From Pseudomonas viridiflava (GTDB lineage: Bacteria > Pseudomonadota > Gammaproteobacteria > Pseudomonadales > Pseudomonadaceae): DNA of 64,000 nucleotides. The stretch spans positions 124,001 to 188,000 of the forward strand of contig NZ_UTHA01000078.1 of the NCBI RefSeq assembly GCF_900582195.1, in the 5' to 3' direction. This document shows, in pieces, positions 8,755 to 17,085 of the stretch. Under the pieces are notes generated by a model. It searched no databases. It had not been told where the DNA came from and was given only the letters and a program-made list of their open reading frames with translations. The position numbers were made by a program, and so were the translations under genes. Each line of letters begins with the position of its first letter. Position 1 is the first letter of the stretch.

Positions 8755-10074
8755 ATGGATAACTCCAACGCCCTGCCACTTGGGTCGGCTGCCGCGCCCG
8801 CCAAAGAAAGAACCACCGCCAGCCGGATCAAATCGATCTTCAGCGGTTCCGTCGGCAACATGGTCGAGTGGTACGACTGGTATGTGTATGCCGCCTTCTC
8901 CCTGTACTTCGCCAAAACCTTCTTCCCTGCCGGTTCCACCACCGCTCAACTGATGAACACCGCCGCGATTTTCGCCGTCGGCTTTCTGATGCGTCCGATC
9001 GGTGGCTGGCTGATGGGCATGTACGCCGACAAGGTCGGTCGTAAAAAAGCCTTGATGGCCTCGGTCTACCTGATGTGCTTCGGCTCGCTGCTGATCGCCC
9101 TCAGCCCGAACTACGAAACCATCGGCATCGGCGCGCCGATCCTGCTGGTGTTCGCCCGCCTGCTGCAAGGCCTGTCGGTCGGTGGCGAATACGGCACCTC
9201 GGCGACCTATCTCTCGGAGATGGCGACCAAGGAACGTCGCGGCTTCTTCTCCAGCTTCCAGTACGTGACCCTGATCTCCGGCCAGCTCATCGCGCTCGGC
9301 GTACTGATCGTGCTGCAGAACGTGCTGACCACTGAACAGCTGTACGCGTGGGGCTGGCGCATTCCGTTCGCCATCGGTGCGCTGTGTGCGGTCGTGGCGT
9401 TGTACCTGCGTCGCGGCATGGAAGAGACCGAGTCGTTCACCAAGAAAGAAAAGTCCAAGGAAAGCGCGATGCGCACCTTGATGCGCCACCCCAAAGAGCT
9501 GTTGACCGTGGTCGGCCTGACCATGGGCGGCACCCTGGCGTTCTACACCTACACCACCTACATGCAGAAGTATCTGGTGAACACGGTCGGCATGAGCATC
9601 TCCGACTCGACCACCATTTCTGCCGCCACGCTGTTCCTGTTCATGTGCCTGCAACCGATCATCGGTGGCCTGTCGGACAAGATCGGTCGTCGTCCGATCC
9701 TGATCGCCTTCGGTGTACTGGGGACGATCTTCACCGTGCCGATCCTGATGACCCTGCACACCATCCAGACCTGGTGGGGCGCGTTCTTCCTGATCATGGC
9801 GGCGCTGATCATCGTCAGCGGCTACACCTCGATCAACGCCGTGGTGAAAGCCGAACTGTTCCCCACTGAAATCCGCGCGCTGGGCGTTGGCCTGCCGTAC
9901 GCGCTGACCGTATCGATCTTCGGCGGCACCGCTGAATACATCGCGCTGTGGTTCAAGAGCATCGGCATGGAAACTGGTTACTACTGGTATGTGACGGCGT
10001 GCATCGCGGTGTCGTTGCTGGTGTACATCACCATGAAAGACACCCAGAAGCATTCGCGCATCGTCACTGACTGA
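8755..10074 (+). CDS. MFS permease, MHS family; probable 2-oxoglutarate (C5-dicarboxylate):H+ symporter
   Basis: A 439-residue inner-membrane protein with 12 predicted TM segments. Family marks are the N-terminal NMVEWYDWYVYA, the cytoplasmic loop ADKVGRKKAL, RLLQGLSVGGEYG and, in the second half, GGLSDKIGRRP. These place it in the metabolite:H+ symporter (KgtP/PcaT/ProP) group. The substrate assignment rests on the adjacent MifS/MifR-like pair and the sigma54 promoter, since P. aeruginosa MifSR controls a 2-oxoglutarate permease of this family. The ATG is preceded by AAGGATCC at a suitable distance. A dicarboxylate or aromatic acid substrate cannot be excluded from sequence alone. Confidence 0.82.
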   Translation: MDNSNALPLGSAAAPAKERTTASRIKSIFSGSVGNMVEWYDWYVYAAFSLYFAKTFFPAGSTTAQLMNTAAIFAVGFLMRPIGGWLMGMYADKVGRKKALMASVYLMCFGSLLIALSPNYETIGIGAPILLVFARLLQGLSVGGEYGTSATYLSEMATKERRGFFSSFQYVTLISGQLIALGVLIVLQNVLTTEQLYAWGWRIPFAIGALCAVVALYLRRGMEETESFTKKEKSKESAMRTLMRHPKELLTVVGLTMGGTLAFYTYTTYMQKYLVNTVGMSISDSTTISAATLFLFMCLQPIIGGLSDKIGRRPILIAFGVLGTIFTVPILMTLHTIQTWWGAFFLIMAALIIVSGYTSINAVVKAELFPTEIRALGVGLPYALTVSIFGGTAEYIALWFKSIGMETGYYWYVTACIAVSLLVYITMKDTQKHSRIVTD

Positions 10075-10115
10075 TCGGGTGTGCACAGCCACTGCAACGG
10101 TGGCTGTATTGGCCG

Positions 10116-10181
10116 CTTCGCGAGCAAGCCCGCTCCCACACTGGAATGCATTCCTCTGTGGGAGCGGGCTTGCTCGCGAAG
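10116..10181. repeat. REPIN-type inverted pair (GCGGGCTTG variant)
   Basis: CTTCGCGAGCAAGCCCGCTCCCACA and its inverted copy TGTGGGAGCGGGCTTGCTCGCGAAG flank 16 bases. It is a short member of the REP doublet family scattered through this window and lies just after the permease stop. Confidence 0.85.
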
Positions 10182-10491
10182 GGCGCACCCCGGTTCCAGA
10201 TCCATCAGGACAACTCGGCAGCCCTCGCTTGCCAATCACAAGTATGAAAAATCCCTCACCTACGGGTAACAGCGATTAATCGCTAATTAATGCTGCCCCT
10301 GCATTCTGCAATCACCTGATCGATGACCTGCGCGGCGCTCGCTCCGACGACGAAAGCGAATTGAATGCTTCGCCCTTAATATCAAGTTAATCGATCTTTT
10401 TTAGCATTATTTTGCGCTTTTCAATCAACTTAATTGGCGTAGCATTAAACCCATGCAAAACACACCCGCCAACAAATCTGGAGTAAAGAAC
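10182..10491. other. Intergenic region before the repeat-protein gene
   Basis: No gene is seen here. A perfect 14-bp palindrome, AGCGATTAATCGCT, lies at 10271-10284. The last 110 bases turn AT-rich (10380-10450) and probably hold the promoter of the downstream secreted protein, but no clear -35/-10 pair stands out. Confidence 0.4.
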
Positions 10492-10821
10492 ATGAAAACC
10501 AAACTGATCCTTGCCCTCGCCCTGTCCATACTGGCTGCCAACACCTTCGCCGCCGACGGTTACGACCGCACCGGTTCCGCCGTTGCTGCTGATGGTTATG
10601 ACCGCACCGGTTCTGCTGCTGTCGCTGAAAATGGCTACGACCGTACCGGCTCCGCGACCTTCGCTGAAGACGGCTACGACCGCACCGGTTCCGCCGTTGC
10701 CGCTGATGGTTATGACCGCACCGGTTCTGCTGCTGTTGCTGAAAATGGCTACGACCGCACTGGTTCCGCGACTTTCGCTGCCGACGGTTACGACCGCACT
10801 CAATCGGCTGCCATAAGCTAA
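10492..10821 (+). CDS. Small secreted protein made of seven GYDRTGSA repeats
   Basis: A 109-residue protein. A classical signal peptide (MKTKLILALALSILAANTFA) is followed by seven copies of [D/N]GYDRTGSA separated by short Ala/Val/Glu linkers; the last copy reads DGYDRTQSA. There is no other domain and no cysteine. GGAG eight bases upstream supports the start at 10492 over an in-frame ATG at 10453. A strong terminator follows, so it is probably a one-gene unit. Similar short repeat proteins occur in pseudomonads without a firm function, and I assign none. The mature part alternates charged DR with small residues and looks intrinsically flexible or repetitive-fold, exported to the periplasm or outside. 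Confidence 0.75.
   Translation: MKTKLILALALSILAANTFAADGYDRTGSAVAADGYDRTGSAAVAENGYDRTGSATFAEDGYDRTGSAVAADGYDRTGSAAVAENGYDRTGSATFAADGYDRTQSAAIS
10555..10818 (+). repeat. 114-bp tandem repeat inside the secreted repeat protein gene
   Basis: Units of 36, 39 and 39 bp (12, 13 and 13 codons) form a 114-bp super-unit. It occurs at 10555-10668 and again at 10669-10782, followed by a partial copy. The two super-units are almost identical at the DNA level, which points to recent duplication. Confidence 0.8.
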
Positions 10822-10840
10822 TCCCTGCTGTAACGCGCAC

Positions 10841-10864
10841 AGCCCGGCTTCGGCCGGGCTTAGT
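10841..10864 (+). terminator. Terminator of the repeat-protein gene
   Basis: AGCCCGGC-TTCG-GCCGGGCT forms a GC-rich hairpin with a UUCG loop 19 bases after the stop. The following T-run is weak. Confidence 0.7.
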
Positions 10865-10906
10865 CATTTCTGGGGGATGACAATTCTGAAATCGACACAC
10901 AATCCT

Positions 10907-10932
10907 GTGGGAGCGAGCAGGCTCGCTCCCAC
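10907..10932. repeat. Compact REP palindrome
   Basis: GTGGGAGCGAGC and its exact inverted copy are separated by only AG. It is the same arm sequence as in the longer REPINs but without the internal spacer. Confidence 0.85.
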
Positions 10933-11034
10933 AAGGGAATTTCATCGATCGGAATATCGGTGTCTGGCTAGAAATATGCGGCGTGTACTTGCACTATTGG
11001 CCACCTGACTCAGCACTCTCCAGGACCACCCGCC

Positions 11035-11664
11035 ATGCCCGATGACATCCACTTTTACGAACCCGCCAAAGGCCACGGTCTACCCCACGATCCGTTCAAC
11101 GCCATCGTCGGCCCGCGCCCGATCGGCTGGATTTCCTCGCAGGATGCCAACGGCCAGTTGAACCTGGCGCCGTACAGTTTTTTCAACGCCTTCAACTACA
11201 TTCCGCCGATCATTGGTTTTTCCAGCGTCGGGCGCAAAGACAGCCTGAACAACATCGAGCAGACCGGCGAATTCGTCTGGAACCTCGCCACTCGCCCGCT
11301 GGCCGAGCAGATGAATCAGAGCTGCGCGATGGTCGCACCTGAGGTCAACGAATTTGAATTGGCGGGATTGACGACGGTGGCGTCAAAAGTGATTTCGGTG
11401 CCACGGGTGGCCGAAAGTCCGGTGTCCTTCGAGTGCAAGGTTACGCAGATCATTCAGCTGCAGCGTGCCGACGGCGAGACGGTGCCGAGCTGGCTGGTCC
11501 TCGGCGAAGTGGTCGCCGTGCACATTGCCAAGTGGCTGTTGAAGGACGGCATCTACGACACCGCCGCGGCAGAACCGATTCTGCGCGGCGGCGGGCCGGC
11601 GGATTACTTCCAGCTGGGGCCTGAGGCCCTGTTCAAGATGTGGCGTCCGGGCGCCAGCAAGTAA
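11035..11664 (+). CDS. Flavin reductase-like FMN-binding protein
   Basis: A 209-residue protein of the flavin reductase-like, FMN-binding split-barrel fold. Support comes from NAIVGPRPIGWISS near the N-terminus (flavin phosphate contact region), NLAPYSFFNAF, and FVWNLATRPLAEQMN. The family covers flavin reductases and FMN-dependent oxidoreductases; the substrate cannot be deduced. CAGGA lies upstream of the ATG. The gene stands alone, with a convergent small gene five bases beyond its stop. Confidence 0.8.
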   Translation: MPDDIHFYEPAKGHGLPHDPFNAIVGPRPIGWISSQDANGQLNLAPYSFFNAFNYIPPIIGFSSVGRKDSLNNIEQTGEFVWNLATRPLAEQMNQSCAMVAPEVNEFELAGLTTVASKVISVPRVAESPVSFECKVTQIIQLQRADGETVPSWLVLGEVVAVHIAKWLLKDGIYDTAAAEPILRGGGPADYFQLGPEALFKMWRPGASK

Positions 11665-11668
11665 CGCG

Positions 11669-11911
11669 TTACCAGATCAACTCGGCGTCTTCAGTGACGC
11701 CCTTGAGGTTATCCAGCTCATTGATGGCCGCTTCATCGGCAGCAATGGCGCCGGGGAAGATCTGGTCATTCAGCAGTTTGTGGAAGCGTGGTGCACCGCC
11801 ATCGACCAGGGCCTTGACCGCGATTGCCGCGTGATAGCCCTTGTTGCCGCCCAACTCGACAGGGACGACTGCGGAAACTGCTTCGAAGTGTTCGAACTCT
11901 TTACGTGCCAT
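11669..11911 (-). CDS. Conserved small hypothetical protein, 80 aa
   Basis: An acidic 80-residue soluble protein with no signal peptide or TM segment, containing VPVELGGNKGYHAAIAVKAL. I do not recognise the family. It lies four bases beyond the flavin reductase stop on the opposite strand and 43 bases after the ABM-protein gene on the same strand, so it may be its distal partner. The codon pattern is normal for the genome, and the reading frame fills the gap neatly. Confidence 0.6.
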   Translation of the reverse strand: MARKEFEHFEAVSAVVPVELGGNKGYHAAIAVKALVDGGAPRFHKLLNDQIFPGAIAADEAAINELDNLKGVTEDAELIW

Positions 11912-11954
11912 GTCACATTTCCCGGCTCAGACAAACAAGCCGGACATTAAACCC

Positions 11955-12308
11955 TCAACCGACGAGTTTGTGTACCGGCGCCGGGCATTGGCCGAGGGCT
12001 TGCGCCGCCGACACGTCCTTGAAGGTGTGGAAGTCGAGGCTGTTGACCACCAGCTCCTGCACCAGCTCGGCGAAGATTTCCATCGACGGGCTGTTGAAGT
12101 AGTTGGTCATCATTTGCTGGCTGCTCCAGAACCCGGAGACCAGCCACAACTCGGGATCACACTGCGAATGCTGCAAGGCAAAACTCAGGCAACCGGGGGC
12201 AGCGCGGGACGGCTCGATCAACGCGCTGAGGCGCACACCGAGTTCCGCCGAACGCCCGGCGCGCGCTCGAACGAAGGCCATATGACTGACGGGAATCTGC
12301 TTGGACAT
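11955..12308 (-). CDS. ABM-fold (YgiN-like) putative quinol monooxygenase
   Basis: A 117-residue protein with the antibiotic-biosynthesis-monooxygenase layout: an HMAFVRARAGR opening strand, CLSFALQHSQCDPELWLVSGFWSS, and a C-terminal helix-strand unit (LVVNSLDFHTF). Such proteins are ferredoxin-like dimers that oxidise or degrade aromatic or quinone substrates without cofactors. GGAGGG before the ATG at 12308 supports this start over an upstream in-frame alternative. A divergent AraC regulator begins 338 bases away and may control it. Confidence 0.72.
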   Translation of the reverse strand: MSKQIPVSHMAFVRARAGRSAELGVRLSALIEPSRAAPGCLSFALQHSQCDPELWLVSGFWSSQQMMTNYFNSPSMEIFAELVQELVVNSLDFHTFKDVSAAQALGQCPAPVHKLVG

Positions 12309-12646
12309 GTTCAACCCTCCCAGGGAGTCGCGTGGCAGCCGGGGGACGGGCTGCGACAGGATCAAAGGTTAAGGGCCGCACGCCAGCCGCCGTTAGTCGA
12401 TTCCTGCCGCCGCGTTGCACAATCCTGCGAGACTGCACACGGAAGCTGTAACAACCTGTAAAACGGCGTCACACGGTTGTCATACGGCGTATCAAGCAAG
12501 TTTGCCGCTCTGTGTCCTGCTATGGCTGGGCGTGCACACAAGCTCAAGCAGAATCAGGCAAGCATTTCGCAGGATGTGTCTACCGCAGGCGCTTGCACAA
12601 ACATATGCTCTGCTCCATTCCACCTCCCCTGCCGAGGATGCCGTGC
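12309..12646. other. Intergenic region between divergent ABM-protein and AraC genes
   Basis: It should hold both divergent promoters. Near 12462-12490 two ACGGCGT motifs and an ACACGGTTGTCA segment repeat loosely, a possible regulator site. No gene or terminator was found. An in-frame extension of the AraC gene through this area is not supported by a ribosome site. Confidence 0.3.
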
Positions 12647-13576
12647 ATGACGTCATTCGATCGTTTTCAAGCCGAACCCAGCGCTGACATGGAAAAACAG
12701 CGCGCGGAACTGGCGGCGATCATCCGCCGCAACACCACCGACGATGGCAGCTACCAGACCGCCATCGGCTCGCTGTACATGTCACGCCACACAAAATCCC
12801 ACGACTTTGCCCCGGTGCTCGCACAACCGGCGCTGTGCATCATGGCCCAGGGACGCAAAGAGGTGCGCCTGGCCGATGAGTACTTCAATTACGACCCGCT
12901 GAATTATCTGGTGGTGTCGGTTTCGATGCCGCTGAGTGGGCGCGTGGTCAACGTTTCGCCGGAGGATCCGATCCTCGCCGTGCGCCTGGATATCGACCCG
13001 ACAGAAATCACCGCACTGATCGCCGACGCCGGCCCCATGGGCGTGCCGACCCGGCCGACCGGACGCGGCTTGTATGTCGAGCAGATCGACAGCTCCATGC
13101 TCGATGCGGTGCTGCGTCTGGCGCGCTTGCTCGATGCGCCGAAAGACATCGCCATGCTCGCACCGCTGATTCGCCGGGAGATTCTCTATCGCCTGCTGCG
13201 CAGCCCGCAGGGTCATCGCTTGTATGAAATCGCGATTGCCAACAGCCAGAGCCATCGCATCAGTCAGGCGATCAAATGGCTCAACGGCAACTTCGAACAA
13301 CCATTGCGCATTGATGATCTGGCCAGAGAAGTGAACCTCAGCGTTTCGACCTTGCATCATCGTTTCAAGGCGATGACGGCGATGAGTCCGCTGCAGTATC
13401 AGAAGCAGTTGCGCCTGCAAGAGGCGCGGCGTTTGATGCTGGCGGAGGGGCTGGAAGCGTCGGCGGCGGGGTATCGGGTGGGGTATGAAAGTCCGTCGCA
13501 GTTCAGCCGTGAGTACAGCCGTTTGTTTGGTGCGCCGCCGCTGCGGGATCTGGCGCGGTTGCGGCTTTCGGTGTGA
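12647..13576 (+). CDS. AraC-family transcriptional regulator with AraC_N domain
   Basis: A 309-residue regulator. The N-terminal cupin-like AraC_N domain (about 20-190, with LAQPALCIMAQGRKEV) is followed by the two-HTH AraC domain. HTH1 lies around IDDLAREVNLSVSTLHHRF and HTH2 around GYESPSQFSREYSRLFG. The chosen ATG has GAGG nine bases upstream, and an upstream in-frame extension has none. Its divergent neighbour, an ABM-fold monooxygenase, is a plausible target by position only. The effector is unknown. Confidence 0.85.
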   Translation: MTSFDRFQAEPSADMEKQRAELAAIIRRNTTDDGSYQTAIGSLYMSRHTKSHDFAPVLAQPALCIMAQGRKEVRLADEYFNYDPLNYLVVSVSMPLSGRVVNVSPEDPILAVRLDIDPTEITALIADAGPMGVPTRPTGRGLYVEQIDSSMLDAVLRLARLLDAPKDIAMLAPLIRREILYRLLRSPQGHRLYEIAIANSQSHRISQAIKWLNGNFEQPLRIDDLAREVNLSVSTLHHRFKAMTAMSPLQYQKQLRLQEARRLMLAEGLEASAAGYRVGYESPSQFSREYSRLFGAPPLRDLARLRLSV

Positions 13577-13586
13577 CCGTTAGAAG

Positions 13587-13763
13587 CCCCTCACCCTAAC
13601 CCTCTCCCGGAGGGAGAGGGGACTGATTGGGGGATATTGAAGAAGTACACCGACCTGAAAGCACTTCGCTGAATCCATAATCGATTGGATCTAGCAGGTC
13701 GATGAACAGCGCCAGACACCGCGGTCGGCCCCCTCTCCCTCCGGGAGAGGGCTGGGGTGAGGG
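13587..13763. repeat. MITE-like element with CCCTCACCC terminal inverted repeats, copy 1
   Basis: A 177-bp element. The left end (CCCCTCACCCTAACCCTCTC, then CCGGAGGGAGAGGGG) is inverted at the right end (CCTCTCCCTCCGGGAGAGGG, then CTGGGGTGAGGG). The interior includes GAATCCATAATCGAT and GCGCCAGACACC, both shared with the copy at 17976-18146. It has no coding capacity. Confidence 0.75.
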
Positions 13764-13770
13764 TCGGCTT

Positions 13771-15222
13771 TTACACGGCCCGAATCACATGCTTGATCTC
13801 CTGAAACGCCGCCAATCCCCACGGCCCTAATTCTCGGCCAATGCTGCTCTGCTTGTATCCACCCCACGCCGCCTGCGGGAATATCACTTGCGGCGCATTG
13901 ATCCACACCATCCCCGCCTGCAAGGCATTGGCCACGCGGTCCGCCGCAGCGGCATCACTCGTCACTACGCTCGCCACCAATCCAAACAGCGTGTCATTGG
14001 CCAAGGCAATCGCCTGCGCTTCAGTGGCAAAACTGCGCACACACAGCACCGGCCCGAAAATTTCTTCACACCACAACGCGCTGTCCAGCGGTACGTCGGT
14101 GAACACGGTTGGCTGCAAAAAGTAGCCGCGCGGCAGATCCGCTGGACGATTGCCGCCGCAAAGCAAACGCGCACCCGCGCTGAGTCCACGGTCGATGTGC
14201 CCGAGCACTCGCTGGTACTGCGCCTGATTGACCAGCGCGCCCATTTCCACCTCCGCCTCGAACGGATCGGCTACACGAATGGCCTGCGCACGCTTGTGCA
14301 GACGGCGGAGAAATTCCTCTTCCAGCTCATCCGCAACCAGCACACGACTGGTCGCCGAACACATCTGCCCGGCATTGAAAAACGCGCCACCACAGGCCAG
14401 CTCGACTGCCAGATCGAGATCAGCATCCGCCAATACCAGCAGCGAAGATTTGCCGCCCAGCTCCAGGCTGACGCCTTTCACCGTTTCCGCCGCACGCTGC
14501 ATCACCTGCACGCCGACCGCATTGCTGCCGGTAAAGGAGATTTTGGCGATGCGCGGATCCGCCGACAATGGCGCACCGACCGCCAGCCCGGTGCCGCAGA
14601 CGAGGTTGAACACACCGTTTGGCAGACCCGATTCCGCGATGATCGCCGCCAGTTCCAGCTCCGGCAACGGCGTTACTTCCGAAGGCTTGAGCACCACGCA
14701 GCAACCGGCCGCCAGCGCGGGTGCAAGCTTCCATGCAGTGGTGACCATCGGGAAGTTCCACGGCACGATCAGCCCGACCACACCGCACGGCTCGCGACGC
14801 AAGCGTGCGCTGAAATCATCGCTGGGCAGCGGCACGTTGCCGTCCTGCTGGGCGTCGAGGCCTTCGGCGAGTTCGGCGTAATACTCGAACGTGGCGATCA
14901 CATCGTCGACGTCGATCGCTGCTTCGAATTGCGGTTTGCCATTGTTGCTCGATTGCAGTTTCATCAAGTGCTCGCGACCGTTGCGCACACCATTGGCGAT
15001 GTTGCGCAGAATCGCGCCGCGCTCGGTACCGCTGGTTTGCGACCAGCTTTTGAACGCTTCGCTGGCGGCCGCGACGGCTTGATCGACGGCGTGCTCGTCA
15101 CCGCCATTGACCGTGGTCAGCAACGCTTCGGTGGCCGGGTTGATCACCCGCAGATGTTCACCGCCGGCAGACCATTGGCCGTTGATGTAGAGGCCGTCGA
15201 GTGTGGTCGGGAAACTGATCAT
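13771..15222 (-). CDS. NAD(P)-dependent aldehyde dehydrogenase
   Basis: A 483-residue ALDH-superfamily enzyme with the catalytic residues in place: Asn156 (VPWNFPM), Glu254 (LELGGKS) and nucleophile Cys288 (NAGQMCSATS). It is close to betaine/4-aminobutyraldehyde-type dehydrogenases. The start at 15222 overlaps the decarboxylase stop (ATGA), so the two are translationally coupled. The likely job is oxidation of the aldehyde made by that decarboxylase. If the partner is AruI, the substrate would be 4-guanidinobutyraldehyde; this is inference. An in-frame upstream start would lie inside the preceding gene. Confidence 0.88.
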   Translation of the reverse strand: MISFPTTLDGLYINGQWSAGGEHLRVINPATEALLTTVNGGDEHAVDQAVAAASEAFKSWSQTSGTERGAILRNIANGVRNGREHLMKLQSSNNGKPQFEAAIDVDDVIATFEYYAELAEGLDAQQDGNVPLPSDDFSARLRREPCGVVGLIVPWNFPMVTTAWKLAPALAAGCCVVLKPSEVTPLPELELAAIIAESGLPNGVFNLVCGTGLAVGAPLSADPRIAKISFTGSNAVGVQVMQRAAETVKGVSLELGGKSSLLVLADADLDLAVELACGGAFFNAGQMCSATSRVLVADELEEEFLRRLHKRAQAIRVADPFEAEVEMGALVNQAQYQRVLGHIDRGLSAGARLLCGGNRPADLPRGYFLQPTVFTDVPLDSALWCEEIFGPVLCVRSFATEAQAIALANDTLFGLVASVVTSDAAAADRVANALQAGMVWINAPQVIFPQAAWGGYKQSSIGRELGPWGLAAFQEIKHVIRAV

Positions 15223-16856
15223 TGCGCCACCGCCTTCATCCATTGGGTCTGATCGATTTCAATCAGGGTCGGACCCTGACGATCGCTTGCACTACGCAAC
15301 GCGCTGCGCAGTTGTTCGATGCTGCTGATCGCTTCAGCCGCACAACCGAGCCCCTTCGCCACCGCGACAAAATCCGGTGTGTAGATGTCGACGCCGACCG
15401 GTTCGATGGCACGGTTGACCATGTACTTCTTGATCTCTTCGTAACCCTGGTTATTCCACAGCAGGACGATCACCGGCACCCGCGCCTCAACAGCACTGGC
15501 CAGTTCCGGCAGGGTGAATTGCAGCCCGCCATCGCCGATCAGGCACACCACCGCAGGCCGTGCGCCTTGGTCGAGTTGACCACCGAGCCACGCACCGATC
15601 GCTGCCGGCAAGGCGTAGCCGAGGGTGCCGTAACCGGTCGAGGCGTTGAACCAGCGGCGCGGGTGATCCGGGTTGAACGTGAGGTTGCCGGTGTACACCG
15701 GTTGCGTGGAATCGCCGACGAATACGGCGTTCGGCAATTCATCAAGCACGGTGTCGAGGAAACGGGTTTGCGCGAGGGTCGGTGCATCCCAGCTCGCGGC
15801 CAGTTCGGCGCGCAGTTTGCCAGCGCGGGCCTGACCCCAATCGCTGCTGCGCGCGGCAAGTTTTTCCTGCGACAGCATGTTCAACAGAGCTTGCGCGGCG
15901 TTGCGCGCATCGGCCACTAGCGCCAGGTGTGGCGGGTAGTTGCGCACGGTCTGATCGGCGTCGATATCGACGCGCAGCAGTTTGCCGGGAATCTCGAAAC
16001 CGCCAGCGAACGTGACGTCGTAATCGGTCTCGGCCAGTTCGGTGCCGATGGCCAGAACCACATCGGCATCGGCGACCAGCGCACGGGTGGCGACCAGCGT
16101 CTGGGTCGAACCGATCAGCAGCCGATGGTTGCCCGGCAGCATGCCTTTGGCATTGATCGTCAGCGCCACTGGAGCGTCGAGCAACTCGGCAAGTTTGCTC
16201 AGTTCCGGCGCTGCGTCGATGGCACCGCCACCGGCCAGAATCAGCGGACGTCTGGCTTCAGCCAGCAGCTTGCTCATGCGTTTGACGGCCGCTGGCGCAG
16301 CGCCGGCGCGGTCGATATTGACCGGTACGCTGGCGAGCAATTCATCGGCATTTTCGACCAGCACGTCCAACGGAATTTCGATGTGTACCGGACGTGGACG
16401 GCCGGCCTGGAACAAAGCGAATGCGCGAGCGAGCACACCCGGCAATTCCGCCGCCGACATCAAGGTGTGAGAGAACGCCGCGACACCGCCGACCAACGCG
16501 CTCTGGTTCGGCAACTCATGCAACTTGCCGCGTCCGCCGCCCAACTGACTGCGCGATTGCACGCTGGAAATCACCAGCATCGGGATCGAGTCGGCGTAGG
16601 CCTGGCCCATGGCGGTGGTGATGTTGGTCATGCCCGGGCCGGTAATGATGAAGCACACACCCGGTTTGCCAGCGGTGCGCGCATAGCCGTCAGCCATGAA
16701 ACCGGCGCCTTGCTCATGCCGTGGGGTGACATGGTTGATGCTCGAACGGGCCAGCCCGCGATACAGCTCCACGGTATGTACGCCAGGAATGCCGAACACC
16801 TGCTCGACCCCATAACCTTCGAGTAACTTGACCAGTACTTCGCCACACGTCGCCAT
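15219..16856 (-). CDS. aruI: ThDP-dependent 2-oxoacid decarboxylase, AruI-like (5-guanidino-2-oxopentanoate decarboxylase)
   Basis: A 545-residue three-domain ThDP enzyme. The N-terminal PYR domain has the catalytic Glu in PRHEQGAGFMADGYAR, a central domain follows, and the C-terminal PP domain has the GDGG...LLWNN metal/ThDP motif. The N-terminus (FGIPGVHTVELYRGLARS) resembles AruI, which decarboxylates 2-ketoarginine in the arginine transaminase route. The coupled aldehyde dehydrogenase fits the next step. No aruH transaminase is nearby, so a related branched or aromatic 2-oxoacid is possible. No regulatory ACT or FAD-specific feature of biosynthetic acetolactate synthase is seen. Confidence 0.65.
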   Translation of the reverse strand: MATCGEVLVKLLEGYGVEQVFGIPGVHTVELYRGLARSSINHVTPRHEQGAGFMADGYARTAGKPGVCFIITGPGMTNITTAMGQAYADSIPMLVISSVQSRSQLGGGRGKLHELPNQSALVGGVAAFSHTLMSAAELPGVLARAFALFQAGRPRPVHIEIPLDVLVENADELLASVPVNIDRAGAAPAAVKRMSKLLAEARRPLILAGGGAIDAAPELSKLAELLDAPVALTINAKGMLPGNHRLLIGSTQTLVATRALVADADVVLAIGTELAETDYDVTFAGGFEIPGKLLRVDIDADQTVRNYPPHLALVADARNAAQALLNMLSQEKLAARSSDWGQARAGKLRAELAASWDAPTLAQTRFLDTVLDELPNAVFVGDSTQPVYTGNLTFNPDHPRRWFNASTGYGTLGYALPAAIGAWLGGQLDQGARPAVVCLIGDGGLQFTLPELASAVEARVPVIVLLWNNQGYEEIKKYMVNRAIEPVGVDIYTPDFVAVAKGLGCAAEAISSIEQLRSALRSASDRQGPTLIEIDQTQWMKAVAQ

Positions 16857-16896
16857 GTCGATTGCCCTTCATATTTGATCGATACGCCGAATCAAA

Positions 16897-16985
16897 TGTG
16901 GGAGCGAGCTTGCTCGCGAAAGCGGTGTGTCAGCTAGATCAATGCTGAATTGAAAACCGTATTCGCGAGCAAGCTCGCTCCCACA
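16897..16985. repeat. REPIN (GTGGGAGCGAGC pair) in a divergent promoter region
   Basis: TGTGGGAGCGAGCTTGCTCG and its inverted copy flank a 40-bp interior with GTGTCAG. Unlike most copies in the window it lies between divergent genes (decarboxylase and LysR). Confidence 0.9.
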
Positions 16986-17085
16986 ATGATTCCGGGAATG
17001 GCTTCATTGGAACGGTCGGCAGGTAGCGGCAACAATCGATTAAAAGTCATACTAGCCATGTCCTCACGTCATGCCTTGGATCCCC

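Noticed and set aside
8752..10239. 495-codon open frame opposite the permease gene
   Set aside because: His/Gln/Arg-rich antisense translation of a TM protein; no start signal.
10555..10818. Possible CRISPR array
   Set aside because: The repeats are in-frame coding units of 36-39 bp without unique spacers.
10387..10945. Repeat-rich minus-strand frames over the GYDRTGSA gene
   Set aside because: They mirror the sense repeats. Only the plus-strand frame has a signal peptide and a ribosome site.
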